Shown here: positions 7,824-14,795 of the stretch, piece by piece | Layout of the letters: each line of letters begins with the position of its first letter | Numbering within the stretch: the first letter of the stretch is position 1 | DNA from: Planctomycetota bacterium | Lineage (GTDB): Bacteria > Planctomycetota > PLA2 > JAEUHO01 | Assembly (NCBI GenBank): GCA_029259795.1 | Contig: JAJDEM010000008.1 | Span: 1 to 34,190 of the forward strand | Reading direction: 5' to 3' | DNA length: 34,190 nt | Notes under the pieces: model-generated | What the model was told of the DNA's origin: nothing | What the model saw: only the letters and a program-made list of their open reading frames with translations | Databases searched by the model: none | Position numbers and translations under genes: made by a program

Positions 7824-9326
7824 ATGCGCCTAGCCATGTCCCTCGCGCTCGCCGCCCTTGTCCTGTTCGCCGTGCCGACCACCGTTCGCGCCGAGGATGT
7901 GCTCAAGCCCACCAAGGCGCAGAGCGCGCTCCGCAAGGCCCTCAAGAAGATCCGGGGGGACGCCGCAAAGGCCGACGAGGAGAAGCGCTACGCCACCGAG
8001 TACCTCGCCAAGTGGAAGGCCTCCGGCAAGAAGCCCACCGCCGCCGATGGCTACGCGCTTGCGCAGTTCCACCAGTCCGCTGGCGAGCGTGCGAAGGCCG
8101 CGGGCCTGTTCCGTGGCGTACGTGTCAACGAGGACGCGAAGGAGAAGACCCGCGACTACGCCGCGACCGCCGAGGCGCTGCTGCTCCTCATGCCCGACGT
8201 GCGCACGGCGCTCGGCAAGGACGGCTTGGCCAAGTCGATCAAGGAACTCAGTGGCTGGGCCGCCGACCAGGCGGCTTCGCCGATGCGCAGCAAGAACCGC
8301 ACGAAGCTCCTCAAGGTGCTCGCGAGTGTCCACGCGATGGGCGGCGACTCCGCCGCCGCGCACGACCTGCGGATGGAGATCATCACGCAGGACCCCGGCT
8401 CGCTCGGCGAGTTGGTGCGTCCGATCATGCAGGGGATGCTCGGATCCACGTGCGCCCTCGCAGACTTCGACGCGCTGCGCACCAAGGCGGGCACGGTGCT
8501 GAAGACCATTGCGGGCGTGCAGGCCGGCATCGTCAAGGAGAAGAAGACCAAGCTCGACAAGGCCGTAGCGAAGCTCAAGGGCTCGGATGCCAGTGCCTTC
8601 GGCAGCGATGGGCGCTTGAAGAAGACGAGCACGCGAGGCATGTCCGCGGACGAGAAGGCCGTCTACACCGCCCAGCGCTCCTACGACTCAGCGGACAAGC
8701 TCCTGCAGGGCCTCGCCGCCAACAGCGCGCCGTTCGAGCGTCTTGGCAAGGCGGCCGAGGATTGGACGCTCACGAAGGGCTACGGCGAGGTCACGACCCT
8801 GGCCTACCTCAAGGGCAAGGTCGTCCTGCTCGACTGCTGGGCCACCTGGGCCGACCAGAACAACTTCCCGGTGGTTCGCGACCTCGTGCGTGACTTTGGC
8901 GAGAAGGGACTGGCCGTCGTCGGCCTGACCTCGAGCGCGTCGGTCGTCTACGCGTCGCGCTACGACGCCGATCCCGACATGGCGGCGAAGCTCGAGAAGG
9001 GGGCCCGGCTCTACTACGCCGCGCGCTTGGCCAACGAGAAGTCGCCCGCTGACGAGGACAAAGCCATCTACGACTCGAAGGAGTACCGCGAGATCGAGAT
9101 GCAGGCGATCGCGCAGTTCAAGGAGAACCATGAACTGCCCTGGCCCCTGGCCCTCATCGACGATACAGAGCCCGAGGAGAAGTACGGCGCCGCCGGGCTG
9201 CCGCACCTCCTGCTGCTCGACAAGGAGGGCCGCGTGCGGCTGATCCGCAGTGGCATGGTCTCGCGCGACAAGACGGCCTTGGTCGCTTCCTTGCGCAAGG
9301 CGATCGAGACGCTGCTCGCCGAGTAG
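7824..9326 (+). CDS. Exported thioredoxin-fold protein lacking the CXXC cysteines
   Basis: The 500-residue product starts with a signal peptide (hydrophobic 5-20, likely cut after VRA near residue 23). A long Lys/Ala-rich helical region follows. The C-terminal part, from about residue 325, is thioredoxin/TlpA-like: LKGKVVLLDCWATW, a following helix, a VVGLTS strand, and a GLPHLLLLDKEGRVR stretch matching the cis-Pro loop and last strands. Where TlpA proteins have Trp-Cys-X-X-Cys, this protein has Trp342-Ala-Asp-Gln-Asn346, so both active-site cysteines are gone; a lone Cys338 sits just before the motif. A large insert (about 380-450) separates the fold halves. It probably binds or scaffolds in the periplasm rather than acting as a disulfide oxidoreductase. 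AAGGAG precedes the ATG. Confidence 0.8.
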   Translation: MRLAMSLALAALVLFAVPTTVRAEDVLKPTKAQSALRKALKKIRGDAAKADEEKRYATEYLAKWKASGKKPTAADGYALAQFHQSAGERAKAAGLFRGVRVNEDAKEKTRDYAATAEALLLLMPDVRTALGKDGLAKSIKELSGWAADQAASPMRSKNRTKLLKVLASVHAMGGDSAAAHDLRMEIITQDPGSLGELVRPIMQGMLGSTCALADFDALRTKAGTVLKTIAGVQAGIVKEKKTKLDKAVAKLKGSDASAFGSDGRLKKTSTRGMSADEKAVYTAQRSYDSADKLLQGLAANSAPFERLGKAAEDWTLTKGYGEVTTLAYLKGKVVLLDCWATWADQNNFPVVRDLVRDFGEKGLAVVGLTSSASVVYASRYDADPDMAAKLEKGARLYYAARLANEKSPADEDKAIYDSKEYREIEMQAIAQFKENHELPWPLALIDDTEPEEKYGAAGLPHLLLLDKEGRVRLIRSGMVSRDKTALVASLRKAIETLLAE

Positions 9327-9328
9327 GG

Positions 9329-9811
9329 CTACGAGATCGTCGCCAGCTCGAGGAGGCCGCCGCCCGCATCGCGGAGCTTGCCCTGCGCGACGAGGAACGC
9401 CCAGATCTCGGGCGGATACTGCTCCGGCGGACGGACGCCCAGGATCGACGACTCCTCGCCCTTGCTGAGCGGGTTGCGCGAGCCCGAGGACTCATCGTCG
9501 AGGCGCATGAGCTTGAGCCGCTTGCGGTAGGCCTTGAGCGCGCGCTTGAGGACAGCCTTGTCCCACTCCGGCAGGTGGACGCTGCCGTTGTCCCAGCCGT
9601 CGAACACGGCCTGCACCTCGGTGCGGCTGCGCTCGAGAACGGGCAGCGCGAGGTCGGCGTCTTCTTCAGCACCGGCCTTCTCCAGTGCCCGCTCCATCTG
9701 CCGCCAGATCGCTGCCGAGGCAGCCTCATCGGCATCCGGCGCCAGCGCGTCGAGGTCCGCGGCGAAGGCCCGCATCCGCAGGCAAAGCAACCAATTCTCA
9801 GAGGCGTCCAT
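9329..9811 (-). CDS. Hypothetical cytoplasmic protein, helical, conserved-looking C-terminus
   Basis: The product has 160 residues and no signal peptide or membrane segment. The first half is helical and acidic. The second half has a basic helix (LKAYRKRLKLMRLDDESS), a Gly/Ser turn, and a block PPEQYPPEIWAFLVAQGKLR ending in a small Gly-rich strand. This resembles a compact winged-helix-like unit, although I cannot name a family. The ATG at 9811 has no Shine-Dalgarno but is preceded by a TATCGT box 7 nt upstream, suggesting a leaderless mRNA. The longer frame upstream is Pro/Arg-rich and unlikely to be coding. It is convergent with the preceding gene, with 2 bp between stops, and divergent from the SEC-C gene. 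Confidence 0.65.
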   Translation of the reverse strand: MDASENWLLCLRMRAFAADLDALAPDADEAASAAIWRQMERALEKAGAEEDADLALPVLERSRTEVQAVFDGWDNGSVHLPEWDKAVLKRALKAYRKRLKLMRLDDESSGSRNPLSKGEESSILGVRPPEQYPPEIWAFLVAQGKLRDAGGGLLELATIS

Positions 9812-9818
9812 GCACGCC

Positions 9819-9824
9819 ACGATA
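9819..9824 (-). promoter_or_regulatory. TATCGT -10 box, predicted leaderless start of the 9811 gene
   Basis: TATCGT on the minus strand ends 7 nt before the ATG, placing transcription initiation at or next to the start codon. No Shine-Dalgarno is present. Confidence 0.5.
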
Positions 9825-9888
9825 CCCGCGCGGGGCCCGACGGGATCACGCGGCCTCGACGAGGCGGGCGGCGGCCGCGCTTGTGGGC

Positions 9889-9894
9889 TAGGCT
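9889..9894 (+). promoter_or_regulatory. TAGGCT -10 box, predicted leaderless start of the SEC-C gene
   Basis: GGGC-TAGGCT ends 6 nt before the ATG at 9901 and there is no ribosome-binding site. Transcription would start at about the A of the ATG. It shares the GGGCTA core with the boxes before the genes starting at 18061 (minus) and 26518. Confidence 0.55.
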
Positions 9895-9900
9895 GGCGCG

Positions 9901-10371
9901 ATGAACGCACGCAAGGACACGATCGAGAGCTGGGTGGGGGACTTCTGTGTCTCCTCGGCGTTCGTGGATCATCCCTCCCTGGTGCGCGAGTACGCGCCCG
10001 AGGTGCTCATGGCGTTTCTCGAGGCCGCGTGCGACGCTCGCGACGTCGCGCCGGGCGACCTGGAGGAGGTCGACTGCAAGCCGGGGCTGTTCGCCGGGGT
10101 CGGTGCCCTGGAGATCCCCGCTTCGGTGCGCACCGATGTCCCCGCGCTGGTGGCCGCGTTCCTGGGCAACCTCGAAGAGGTCGGACGCCTCGCCGGCGGG
10201 CGGACGCTGGGGCTCTACGTCCGTGCGCTGCGGGAGCCGTACCTCGAGCGGGCAGCCGGCAAGGGCCACACGATCCGCTCGCCCGCCGCAAAGGTGGGGC
10301 GCAACGACCCCTGCCCCTGTGGCTCTGGCCGGAAGTACAAGAAGTGCTGCATGGGCCAACTCGACGGCTGA
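9901..10371 (+). CDS. SEC-C motif (zinc-binding) protein
   Basis: The product has 156 residues. The C-terminus holds a complete SEC-C motif: [18 protein letters not shown] with Cys138, Cys140, Cys149 and Cys150. In SecA tails and stand-alone proteins this motif binds one zinc ion and contacts SecB or the ribosome. The N-terminal 110 residues are helical and acidic ([18 protein letters not shown] onward) and resemble no domain I know; they are not SecA. The start is the ATG at 9901, directly after a -10 box and without a Shine-Dalgarno. It is divergent from the 9811 gene and precedes the desaturase gene by 76 bp, with a separate -10 box between. A role as adaptor in protein handling is inference. 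Confidence 0.8.
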   Translation: MNARKDTIESWVGDFCVSSAFVDHPSLVREYAPEVLMAFLEAACDARDVAPGDLEEVDCKPGLFAGVGALEIPASVRTDVPALVAAFLGNLEEVGRLAGGRTLGLYVRALREPYLERAAGKGHTIRSPAAKVGRNDPCPCGSGRKYKKCCMGQLDG

Positions 10372-10417
10372 TCGCCCGCGAAGGGGATTCTCCGTGGGTA
10401 GAAGGGCTCGGTTGATC

Positions 10418-10423
10418 TAGTCT
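10418..10423 (+). promoter_or_regulatory. -10 box TAGTCT for the desaturase gene
   Basis: TAGTCT lies 24 nt before the ATG at 10448; the leader of about 18 nt contains GGAGG 4 nt before the start. The -35 is not recognisable. Confidence 0.4.
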
Positions 10424-10447
10424 CGCGCTGGAAGCCGTGGAGGCCCG

Positions 10448-11449
10448 ATGGAAGCGCGACAACTCACCATGAACGCCGATCGCCTCCGGGTGGTGGCAGA
10501 CATGCTGCCGCTCGTCGAGGGGCTCCTCTCCAACCTCAAGTCGGTCGAGGAGAGCTGGCAGCCGTCGGACTACCTGCCGAACTTTGGCGGGGAGGGTTGG
10601 CGCGAAGAACTCGCCACGCTGCGCGAGGAGGCCGCGAACCTCAGCGACGAGATGCTCGTGGTCTTGGTGGGCAACGTCGTGACGGAGGAGGCGCTGCCGT
10701 CCTACCAGGCGGCGCTCAACCGCTTCGGTGGCATGACGGATCGCACCGGCGTCGAGACCCACGCGTGGGCGCAGTGGAGTCGGGGCTGGACCGCCGAGGA
10801 GAAGCGCCACGGCGATCTGAGTCGGGCCTACCTCTACCTCAGCGGGCGCGTCGACATGCGCTCGGTCGAGCAGACGATCCAGCACCTCCTGCGCAACGGC
10901 TTTGACACGGGGGCCGATGGCGATCCGTTCCTCGGACTCTCCTACGCGTCGATCCAAGAGCACGCAACGAAGACCTCGTGGCGTCAGCTCGGGACGGTGG
11001 TCGGCAAGGCCGGCGCCCCCATGCTGCACAAGTTCTGTGGCCTGATCGCCGCCGACGAGGCGCGCCATGAGCGTGCCTACCGCGCGATGATGCGCGGCAT
11101 CCTCGAGCGCGATCCGGCGGGTGCCCTGCAGGCGATGCGCGATTCCCTTGGGCGCGTGGCCATGCCCGCGAAGACGATGAGTGACGGCAAGAGCCGTCGG
11201 CTCTTCCAGCACTTCTCCGATGTGGGCCGCCGCCTCGGCGTCTACGACCTGCGTGACTACGCCGACAATGTCGATGGCTTCGTCAACGAGCTGAACCTCA
11301 AGACGCTGGAGGGCTTGAGCGGCGACGCGGCCAAGCACCAGGACGAGATCTGCGGCATGGGCGCCCGCTACCGCAAGCAGGCCGACATCATGGACAAGAT
11401 GAAGGTCCGCCCCGTCCCGTTCGCTTGGGTCCACGACCGGAGGGTGTAG
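10448..11449 (+). CDS. Acyl-[acyl-carrier-protein] desaturase (soluble di-iron, FA_desaturase_2 family)
   Basis: The product has 333 residues, near the usual size of soluble acyl-ACP desaturases. These ferritin-like di-iron enzymes use O2 and ferredoxin to insert a cis double bond in acyl chains bound to ACP. Both EXXH motifs are present: EEKRHG (Glu118, His121) and DEARHE (Glu204, His207). Glu80 (in TEEALPSY) and Glu171 (in IQEHATK) complete six ligands. Their spacing (38, 3, 53, 33, 3) equals that of the castor stearoyl-ACP desaturase ligands, so I expect an active enzyme. GGAGG precedes the ATG by 4 nt. Its presence implies aerobic membrane-lipid unsaturation. It converges, across the 1-kb repeat region, on the 12474-12920 gene. 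Confidence 0.93.
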   Translation: MEARQLTMNADRLRVVADMLPLVEGLLSNLKSVEESWQPSDYLPNFGGEGWREELATLREEAANLSDEMLVVLVGNVVTEEALPSYQAALNRFGGMTDRTGVETHAWAQWSRGWTAEEKRHGDLSRAYLYLSGRVDMRSVEQTIQHLLRNGFDTGADGDPFLGLSYASIQEHATKTSWRQLGTVVGKAGAPMLHKFCGLIAADEARHERAYRAMMRGILERDPAGALQAMRDSLGRVAMPAKTMSDGKSRRLFQHFSDVGRRLGVYDLRDYADNVDGFVNELNLKTLEGLSGDAAKHQDEICGMGARYRKQADIMDKMKVRPVPFAWVHDRRV

Positions 11450-11470
11450 CGGCATTCGAGGAAGCCGCTC

Positions 11471-11915
11471 GAATGGCCCTGCACGCTGAGCCTCCTGTTG
11501 TTCGCAACGGCACCTTGCTCCGTCGTAATCGCCCAACGGCAGAGGGCCCGGGAGCCGGGCCGCCGCCATTGGGTCCCTCTTCGTTGGAGTGAGTCCCTTC
11601 GCGGCCTCATGAATCGGCCGCTGTGGTTTGGGCGACCTCCGGACCAACAAGCCCGAATGGCCCTGCACGCTGAACTTGCCGTTGTTCGCAACGGCACCTT
11701 GATCCGTCGTAATCGCCCAACGGCAGAGGGCCCGGGAGCCGGGCCGCTGCCATCAGGTCCCTCTTCGTTGCAGCACGGGCCTTCGCGGCCTCATGAATCG
11801 GCCGCTGTGGATCGGGACGGTCTCCTGACCAACAAGCGCGAATGGCCCTAGACGCTGAACTTGCCGTTGTTCGCAACGGCACCATGATCCGTCGTAAGCG
11901 CAGAACGCCATAGGC
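11471..11915. repeat. 184/185-bp tandem direct repeat, two full copies and a truncated third, with conserved hairpins
   Basis: Copies begin at 11471, 11655 and 11840 with the same GAATGGCCCT start. Copy 1 (184 bp) and copy 2 (185 bp) are largely identical; copy 3 diverges near 11900. Each contains a UUCG-capped 6-bp stem (CCGTTG-TTCG-CAACGG at 11679-11694 and 11864-11879; one U-G pair in copy 1 at 11495-11510). Copies 1 and 2 also have GGCCCGG-GAG-CCGGGCC (11545-11561, 11729-11745) and a GCGGCC/GGCCGC stem with an identical 9-nt loop (11601-11621, 11785-11805). In copy 2 the second stem is extended by GGCAG/CTGCC. No reading frame looks protein-like in any strand. It lies between convergent genes. 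It may be a repeated structured RNA, a REP-like element or a terminator array. Confidence 0.75.
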
Positions 11916-11927
11916 GTCGTTCAGCTA

Positions 11928-12118
11928 ACCCCCTTGGGAGCGCTGTAGATGTCAAGGGGGGTGGCGGCCGCGACGTCCGCGCGAAGGCGCGGACGTAACG
12001 CCTGGCCGCGGGGCTTCGCGTGCGGTTCGGCCCCCTCGGGGCCGACAACGGGCCGAGCCAGCGAGGCCTGTTGAGCACGCGTGAGCCCCCCAGCACAAGA
12101 CGCCGATTCGCAGGCGTC
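11928..12118. other. Cluster of very stable hairpins in the same non-coding region
   Basis: Four stem-loops follow the 184-bp repeats. CCCCCTTG/CAAGGGGG (11929-11936 with 11953-11960) comes first. A 46-nt hairpin at 11964-12009 has stems GCGGCC/GGCCGC, GCG/CGC and ACGTCCGCGC/GCGCGGACGT around a GAAG loop, 19 bp in all. TCGGCCCC/GGGGCCGA (12027-12045) has a 3-nt loop. GACGCC/GGCGTC (12099-12118) has an 8-nt loop. None is followed by a T-run on either strand, so they are not classical intrinsic terminators. No coding potential is evident from 11450 to 12473. Confidence 0.7.
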
Positions 12119-12194
12119 GGCCGCCGGCCGTCATGCCCGAACCGCGGGGGTCTCGATGTCGAACCCGCGTACGCACGCAGGCTCCGGCTCGCAT

Positions 12195-12465
12195 CCGCCC
12201 GCGGCAGGCATCGCCCAAGCTTCGGGCCTCAACCAACGCGAACCCTCTGACCCGCCCGTTAGGGCGGAACACCGGCCAGCACCACCCGCCCGCGGCAGGC
12301 ATCGCCCAAGCTTCGGGCCTCAACCAACGCGAACCCTCTGACCCGCCCGTTAGGGCGGAACACCGGCCAGCACCACTCGCCCGCGGCAGCGCCTTCACGA
12401 ACCACAACGCCCGCCCAACGCGACCCCTGCTGACCCGCGCGTCAGCGCGGAACGTTGTCCAGGTG
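12195..12465. repeat. 91-bp tandem repeat, two identical copies and one diverged copy, with a covarying hairpin
   Basis: Copies run 12195-12285 and 12286-12376 and appear identical. A diverged third runs from 12377 to about 12465, next to the stop of the 12474-12920 gene. The period is not a multiple of three, so it is not a coding repeat. Each copy has a tetraloop hairpin: CCGCCC-GTTA-GGGCGG (12252-12267, 12343-12358), and in the third copy CCGCGC-GTCA-GCGCGG (12435-12450). The stem change is a paired C-G to G-C swap that keeps pairing, which argues for selection on structure. Confidence 0.8.
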
Positions 12466-12473
12466 CGAGGCCC

Positions 12474-12920
12474 CTACACCGACGTCTCAGGCTCCCGCCC
12501 GAGATACGCATCAATCCAGCCACGAGTCGCGTCGTCCAGCCGGCGCAAGGCGTCGATCACCGTTGCGTCGCTGCCGCTCTCCACGGCCGTTACCCAGGCC
12601 TTGAGCGCTTCGCCAAAGCGGGCGCGGCCCTCGAGGTAGCGCGGCACGTCCGTGCGCGACACGTCGTGGGGCATCACGGCCTTGATCAGGGCGATGCCTT
12701 CGCTGGAGAGCGCCGGACCGCGGGCGCGGAGCCGCGCCGCATCACCGCGCGCGGCCTCGACCGCCGCGTCATTCAGCATCGAGCGCATGCGACGAAAGCG
12801 CATCGGCGTCTGCATGGATGCCGGACGGGCGCCGGGCACGCCCGTACCCGCACCCGAGCCAGCGCAGGCCGTCGCCCCAAGCAAGGCGGCGACGAGCAAG
12901 CCGATGGCGAGGCAGCGCAT
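12474..12920 (-). CDS. Small helical lipoprotein downstream of glyS
   Basis: The product has 148 residues. The N-terminus is a signal peptide ending in a lipobox-like Ala-Thr-Ala-Cys (Cys19), then a short Gly/Ser-rich stretch. The rest is helical, with MRFRRMRSMLNDAAVEAARG at its start and AWVTAVESGSDATVIDALRRL near its end. The arrangement recalls a cytochrome-c'-like four-helix bundle, but there is no CXXCH haem site, so I do not assign that family firmly. The ATG lies 5 bp after the glyS stop codon on the same strand, so the two are likely co-transcribed, although no functional link to tRNA charging is evident. The 91-bp repeats begin directly after its stop. Confidence 0.65.
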   Translation of the reverse strand: MRCLAIGLLVAALLGATACAGSGAGTGVPGARPASMQTPMRFRRMRSMLNDAAVEAARGDAARLRARGPALSSEGIALIKAVMPHDVSRTDVPRYLEGRARFGEALKAWVTAVESGSDATVIDALRRLDDATRGWIDAYLGREPETSV

Positions 12921-12925
12921 TGGTC

Positions 12926-14263
12926 CTACCCGCGCGTCCAGGCAGCCATCTGGTCGGCCAGGTAGCTTCCGACCTTGTCCATCGCGATGCGCTCTTGGAC
13001 GAGCGAGTCGCGATGCCGCACCGTGACCGTGCCATCCGTGGCCGTATCGCCGTCGATCGTGACACAGAACGGCGTGCCGACCTCGTCCAGCCGCGCGTAG
13101 CGCTTGCCGATCGAGCCGGCCTTGTCGTAGGTGCAGCGGAAGCGCTTGCGCAGCTCGGCGTAGAGCGCCTCGGCCTTCTCCGGCATCCCGTCCTTCTTGA
13201 CGAGCGGGAAGATCCCCACCTGCACGGGTGCGAAGCGCGGATGCAGGTGCAGCACCGTGCGCGTCTCGCCATTGGGCTTGGCCTCCTCCTCGTACGCATC
13301 GCACAGGATCGTCAGGAAGCAGCGATCGACGCCCATGGCCGGCTCGACCACGTACGGGACGATCCACTCCTTCTTCTCCTCGTCGCGGTAGGCGAGACCC
13401 TTGCCGCTGCCCTCCTGGTGCTTCTTGAGGTCGTAGTCGGTGCGATTGGCCACGCCCTCGACCTCGTCCCAGCCCCACGGGTACTTGTATTCGATGTCGC
13501 TGCAGGCGCGTGCGTAGTGGGCAAGCTCGTCGCCCTCGTGTGCGCGAAGGCGGAGGTTCTCGGAACGGAGACCCAGCTCCTGCCACCAGCGCATCCGCTC
13601 GGCCATCCAGTACTCGTGCCACTCCTCGTCGGAGCCGGGGGCGCAGAAGAACTCCATCTCCATCTGCTCGAACTCGCGCATGCGGAAGATCTGGCCGCCG
13701 GTCACGATCTCGTTGCGGAACGACTTCCCGATCTGCCCGACCCCGAACGGGATCTTCACGCGCGTCGTGTCCATGACGTTCTTGAAGTTGACCAGGATCC
13801 CCTGCGCCGTCTCCGGGCGCAGGTAGATCGTCGCGGCGTCCTCGTCGACGGGGCCGGCCTTGGTCGAGAACATCAAGTTGAACTGACGCGGCTCGGTGAA
13901 GTCACCGCCACACTCGTTGGGCGTGAGCTTCTTCTTCTTGAGGCACTGGGACTGATCCAGCTTGTCGGCCCGGAAGCGGCCCTTGCAGGTCTTGCAGTCG
14001 ATCATCGGGTCGTTGAAGCCGCCGACATGGCCCGAGACTTCCCAGACCTTGGCGGCCATGAGGATCGAGGCGTCGAGCCCTACGACGTTGTCGCGCTCGC
14101 GGACGATGTCGCGCCACCAGTCGTCCTTGATGAGGCGCTTCAACTCGACACCCATGGGGCCGTAGTCGTAGGTGGCTTGCAGACCCCCGTAGATCTCGCT
14201 GCTGGGGTAGATGAACCCTCGGCGCTTCGTCAGGGCGACCACGCGTTCCATGATGTCGGCCAC
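12926..14263 (-). CDS. glyS: Glycyl-tRNA synthetase, single-chain dimeric type
   Basis: This class II synthetase charges tRNA-Gly with glycine using ATP in the cytoplasm. The 445-residue size and architecture match the alpha2 (archaeal/eukaryotic/Gram-positive) type, not the alpha2beta2 E. coli type. The start reads MERVVALTKRRGFIYPSSEI, followed by YDYGPMGVELKRLIKDDWW. Motif 2 contains FRNEIVTGGQIFRMREFEQ. A C-terminal anticodon-binding domain begins near FAPVQVGIFPLV. A small insertion with Cys90-X2-Cys93, Cys107 and Cys118 may bind zinc. I chose the GTG at 14263 because GAGGA lies 6 nt upstream and homology begins immediately; the frame extends further upstream without coding character. 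No T-box or glycine riboswitch is recognisable upstream. Confidence 0.95.
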   Translation of the reverse strand: MADIMERVVALTKRRGFIYPSSEIYGGLQATYDYGPMGVELKRLIKDDWWRDIVRERDNVVGLDASILMAAKVWEVSGHVGGFNDPMIDCKTCKGRFRADKLDQSQCLKKKKLTPNECGGDFTEPRQFNLMFSTKAGPVDEDAATIYLRPETAQGILVNFKNVMDTTRVKIPFGVGQIGKSFRNEIVTGGQIFRMREFEQMEMEFFCAPGSDEEWHEYWMAERMRWWQELGLRSENLRLRAHEGDELAHYARACSDIEYKYPWGWDEVEGVANRTDYDLKKHQEGSGKGLAYRDEEKKEWIVPYVVEPAMGVDRCFLTILCDAYEEEAKPNGETRTVLHLHPRFAPVQVGIFPLVKKDGMPEKAEALYAELRKRFRCTYDKAGSIGKRYARLDEVGTPFCVTIDGDTATDGTVTVRHRDSLVQERIAMDKVGSYLADQMAAWTRG

Positions 14264-14544
14264 GGGAAATCCTCTCTTTGGAGTCTGGGCGGGCCGATTT
14301 GTACCGGGAAGGGCTGGCCGCCGGACGCTCCGTCTCGCTGGTTGCCCCCGCAGCCTACGCCTACGCCGGCTGTCGGTGACCTCTCCTACAGTGGGGGGGC
14401 ATTCGAACGACGGACACACCCCTGCTTCAGGGCATCGCTCGGACGCCCGATCTTCCGTAACGACCTGCTGACCACCCAAGCTGGCGCCCCGCGGCGCGTC
14501 TTGAGCCCTCTCTCCGCTGGGCCAAGGCGCTGTCTCTGCGTGGA

Positions 14545-14579
14545 CCGAGCGGCCTGGGGGCGGCCGTCGGCACTTTTTT
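14545..14579 (+). terminator. Intrinsic-terminator-like hairpin with T6, no upstream gene on its strand
   Basis: CCGA-g-CGGCC, a 7-nt loop, then GGCCG-TCGG makes a 9-bp stem with one bulged base, followed by CAC and six T (14574-14579). It reads rightward toward the sigma gene. Because glyS is on the other strand, it would stop either read-through or an unrecognised short transcript starting between 14264 and 14540. Confidence 0.5.
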
Positions 14580-14604
14580 GCGTTGTGTATGTATCCTGTT
14601 AGCT

Positions 14605-14620
14605 CCACAAGATCTTGTGG
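14605..14620. promoter_or_regulatory. Perfect 16-bp palindrome, candidate operator
   Basis: CCACAAGATCTTGTGG equals its own reverse complement. It lies in the AT-rich intergenic region about 175 bp before the sigma factor start and 340 bp before glyS. Palindromes of this length usually bind dimeric regulators. The regulator is unknown. Confidence 0.5.
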
Positions 14621-14710
14621 TTTCGTTCATGGAAATTGGCCTTCGAATGCAAGGTCTTGCGGTTCGACCGCCCCCGACCCAACGAACGTAAGTCTCTAAC
14701 TGACAACAAC

Positions 14711-14795
14711 TTTCGGCTAGGAGGTCCTCCGAACCGGGTGCAGGATTCGTCTTGGACCCCGCTTTTGGGTGTGAAAGCGGGGAGCGGAGGCCGAT
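14711..14795 (+). promoter_or_regulatory. Structured 5' leader of the sigma factor gene
   Basis: Two hairpins precede the start. The first is TTCGG/CCGAA (14712-14716 with 14729-14733), enclosing an AGGAGG-like sequence that can alternatively pair as GGAGG-T-CCTCC (14720-14730). The second is a perfect 9-bp stem CCCCGCTTT/AAAGCGGGG (14757-14765 with 14774-14782). The real Shine-Dalgarno GGAGG (14786-14790) begins 3 nt after the second stem. Folding here could control sigma factor translation. Confidence 0.45.

Larger units (their letters stand above)
14264..14795. other. 532-bp divergent intergenic region between glyS and the sigma factor gene
   Basis: This is the second longest gene-free stretch. 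The glyS side (14264-14540) is GC-rich and contains a long GCCCCC/GGGGGC inverted pair near 14342-14402 but no motif of a known RNA. The sigma side (14570-14720) is clearly more AT-rich than the rest of the window. It carries a terminator-like hairpin, a perfect 16-bp palindrome and a structured leader, listed separately. T-loop-like TTCGA sequences occur but no cloverleaf can be built. Confidence 0.6.

Noticed and set aside
11471-12465. Integron attC-like or CRISPR array
   Set aside because: GCCCAAC and GTTAGGG resemble attC ends but the matching GTTRRRY core, spacing and cassette genes are absent. Repeats are contiguous and long, without the unique spacers of CRISPR.
14264-14540. T-box, glycine riboswitch, SRP RNA or tRNA upstream of glyS
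   Set aside because: No conserved T-box bulge, glycine aptamer core, SRP GGAA-loop motif or foldable cloverleaf was found; only generic GC-rich inverted pairs.
14264-14608. N-terminal extension of glycyl-tRNA synthetase to 14608
   Set aside because: The extension is Arg/Pro-rich and non-homologous, and a GAGGA Shine-Dalgarno precedes the GTG at 14263.
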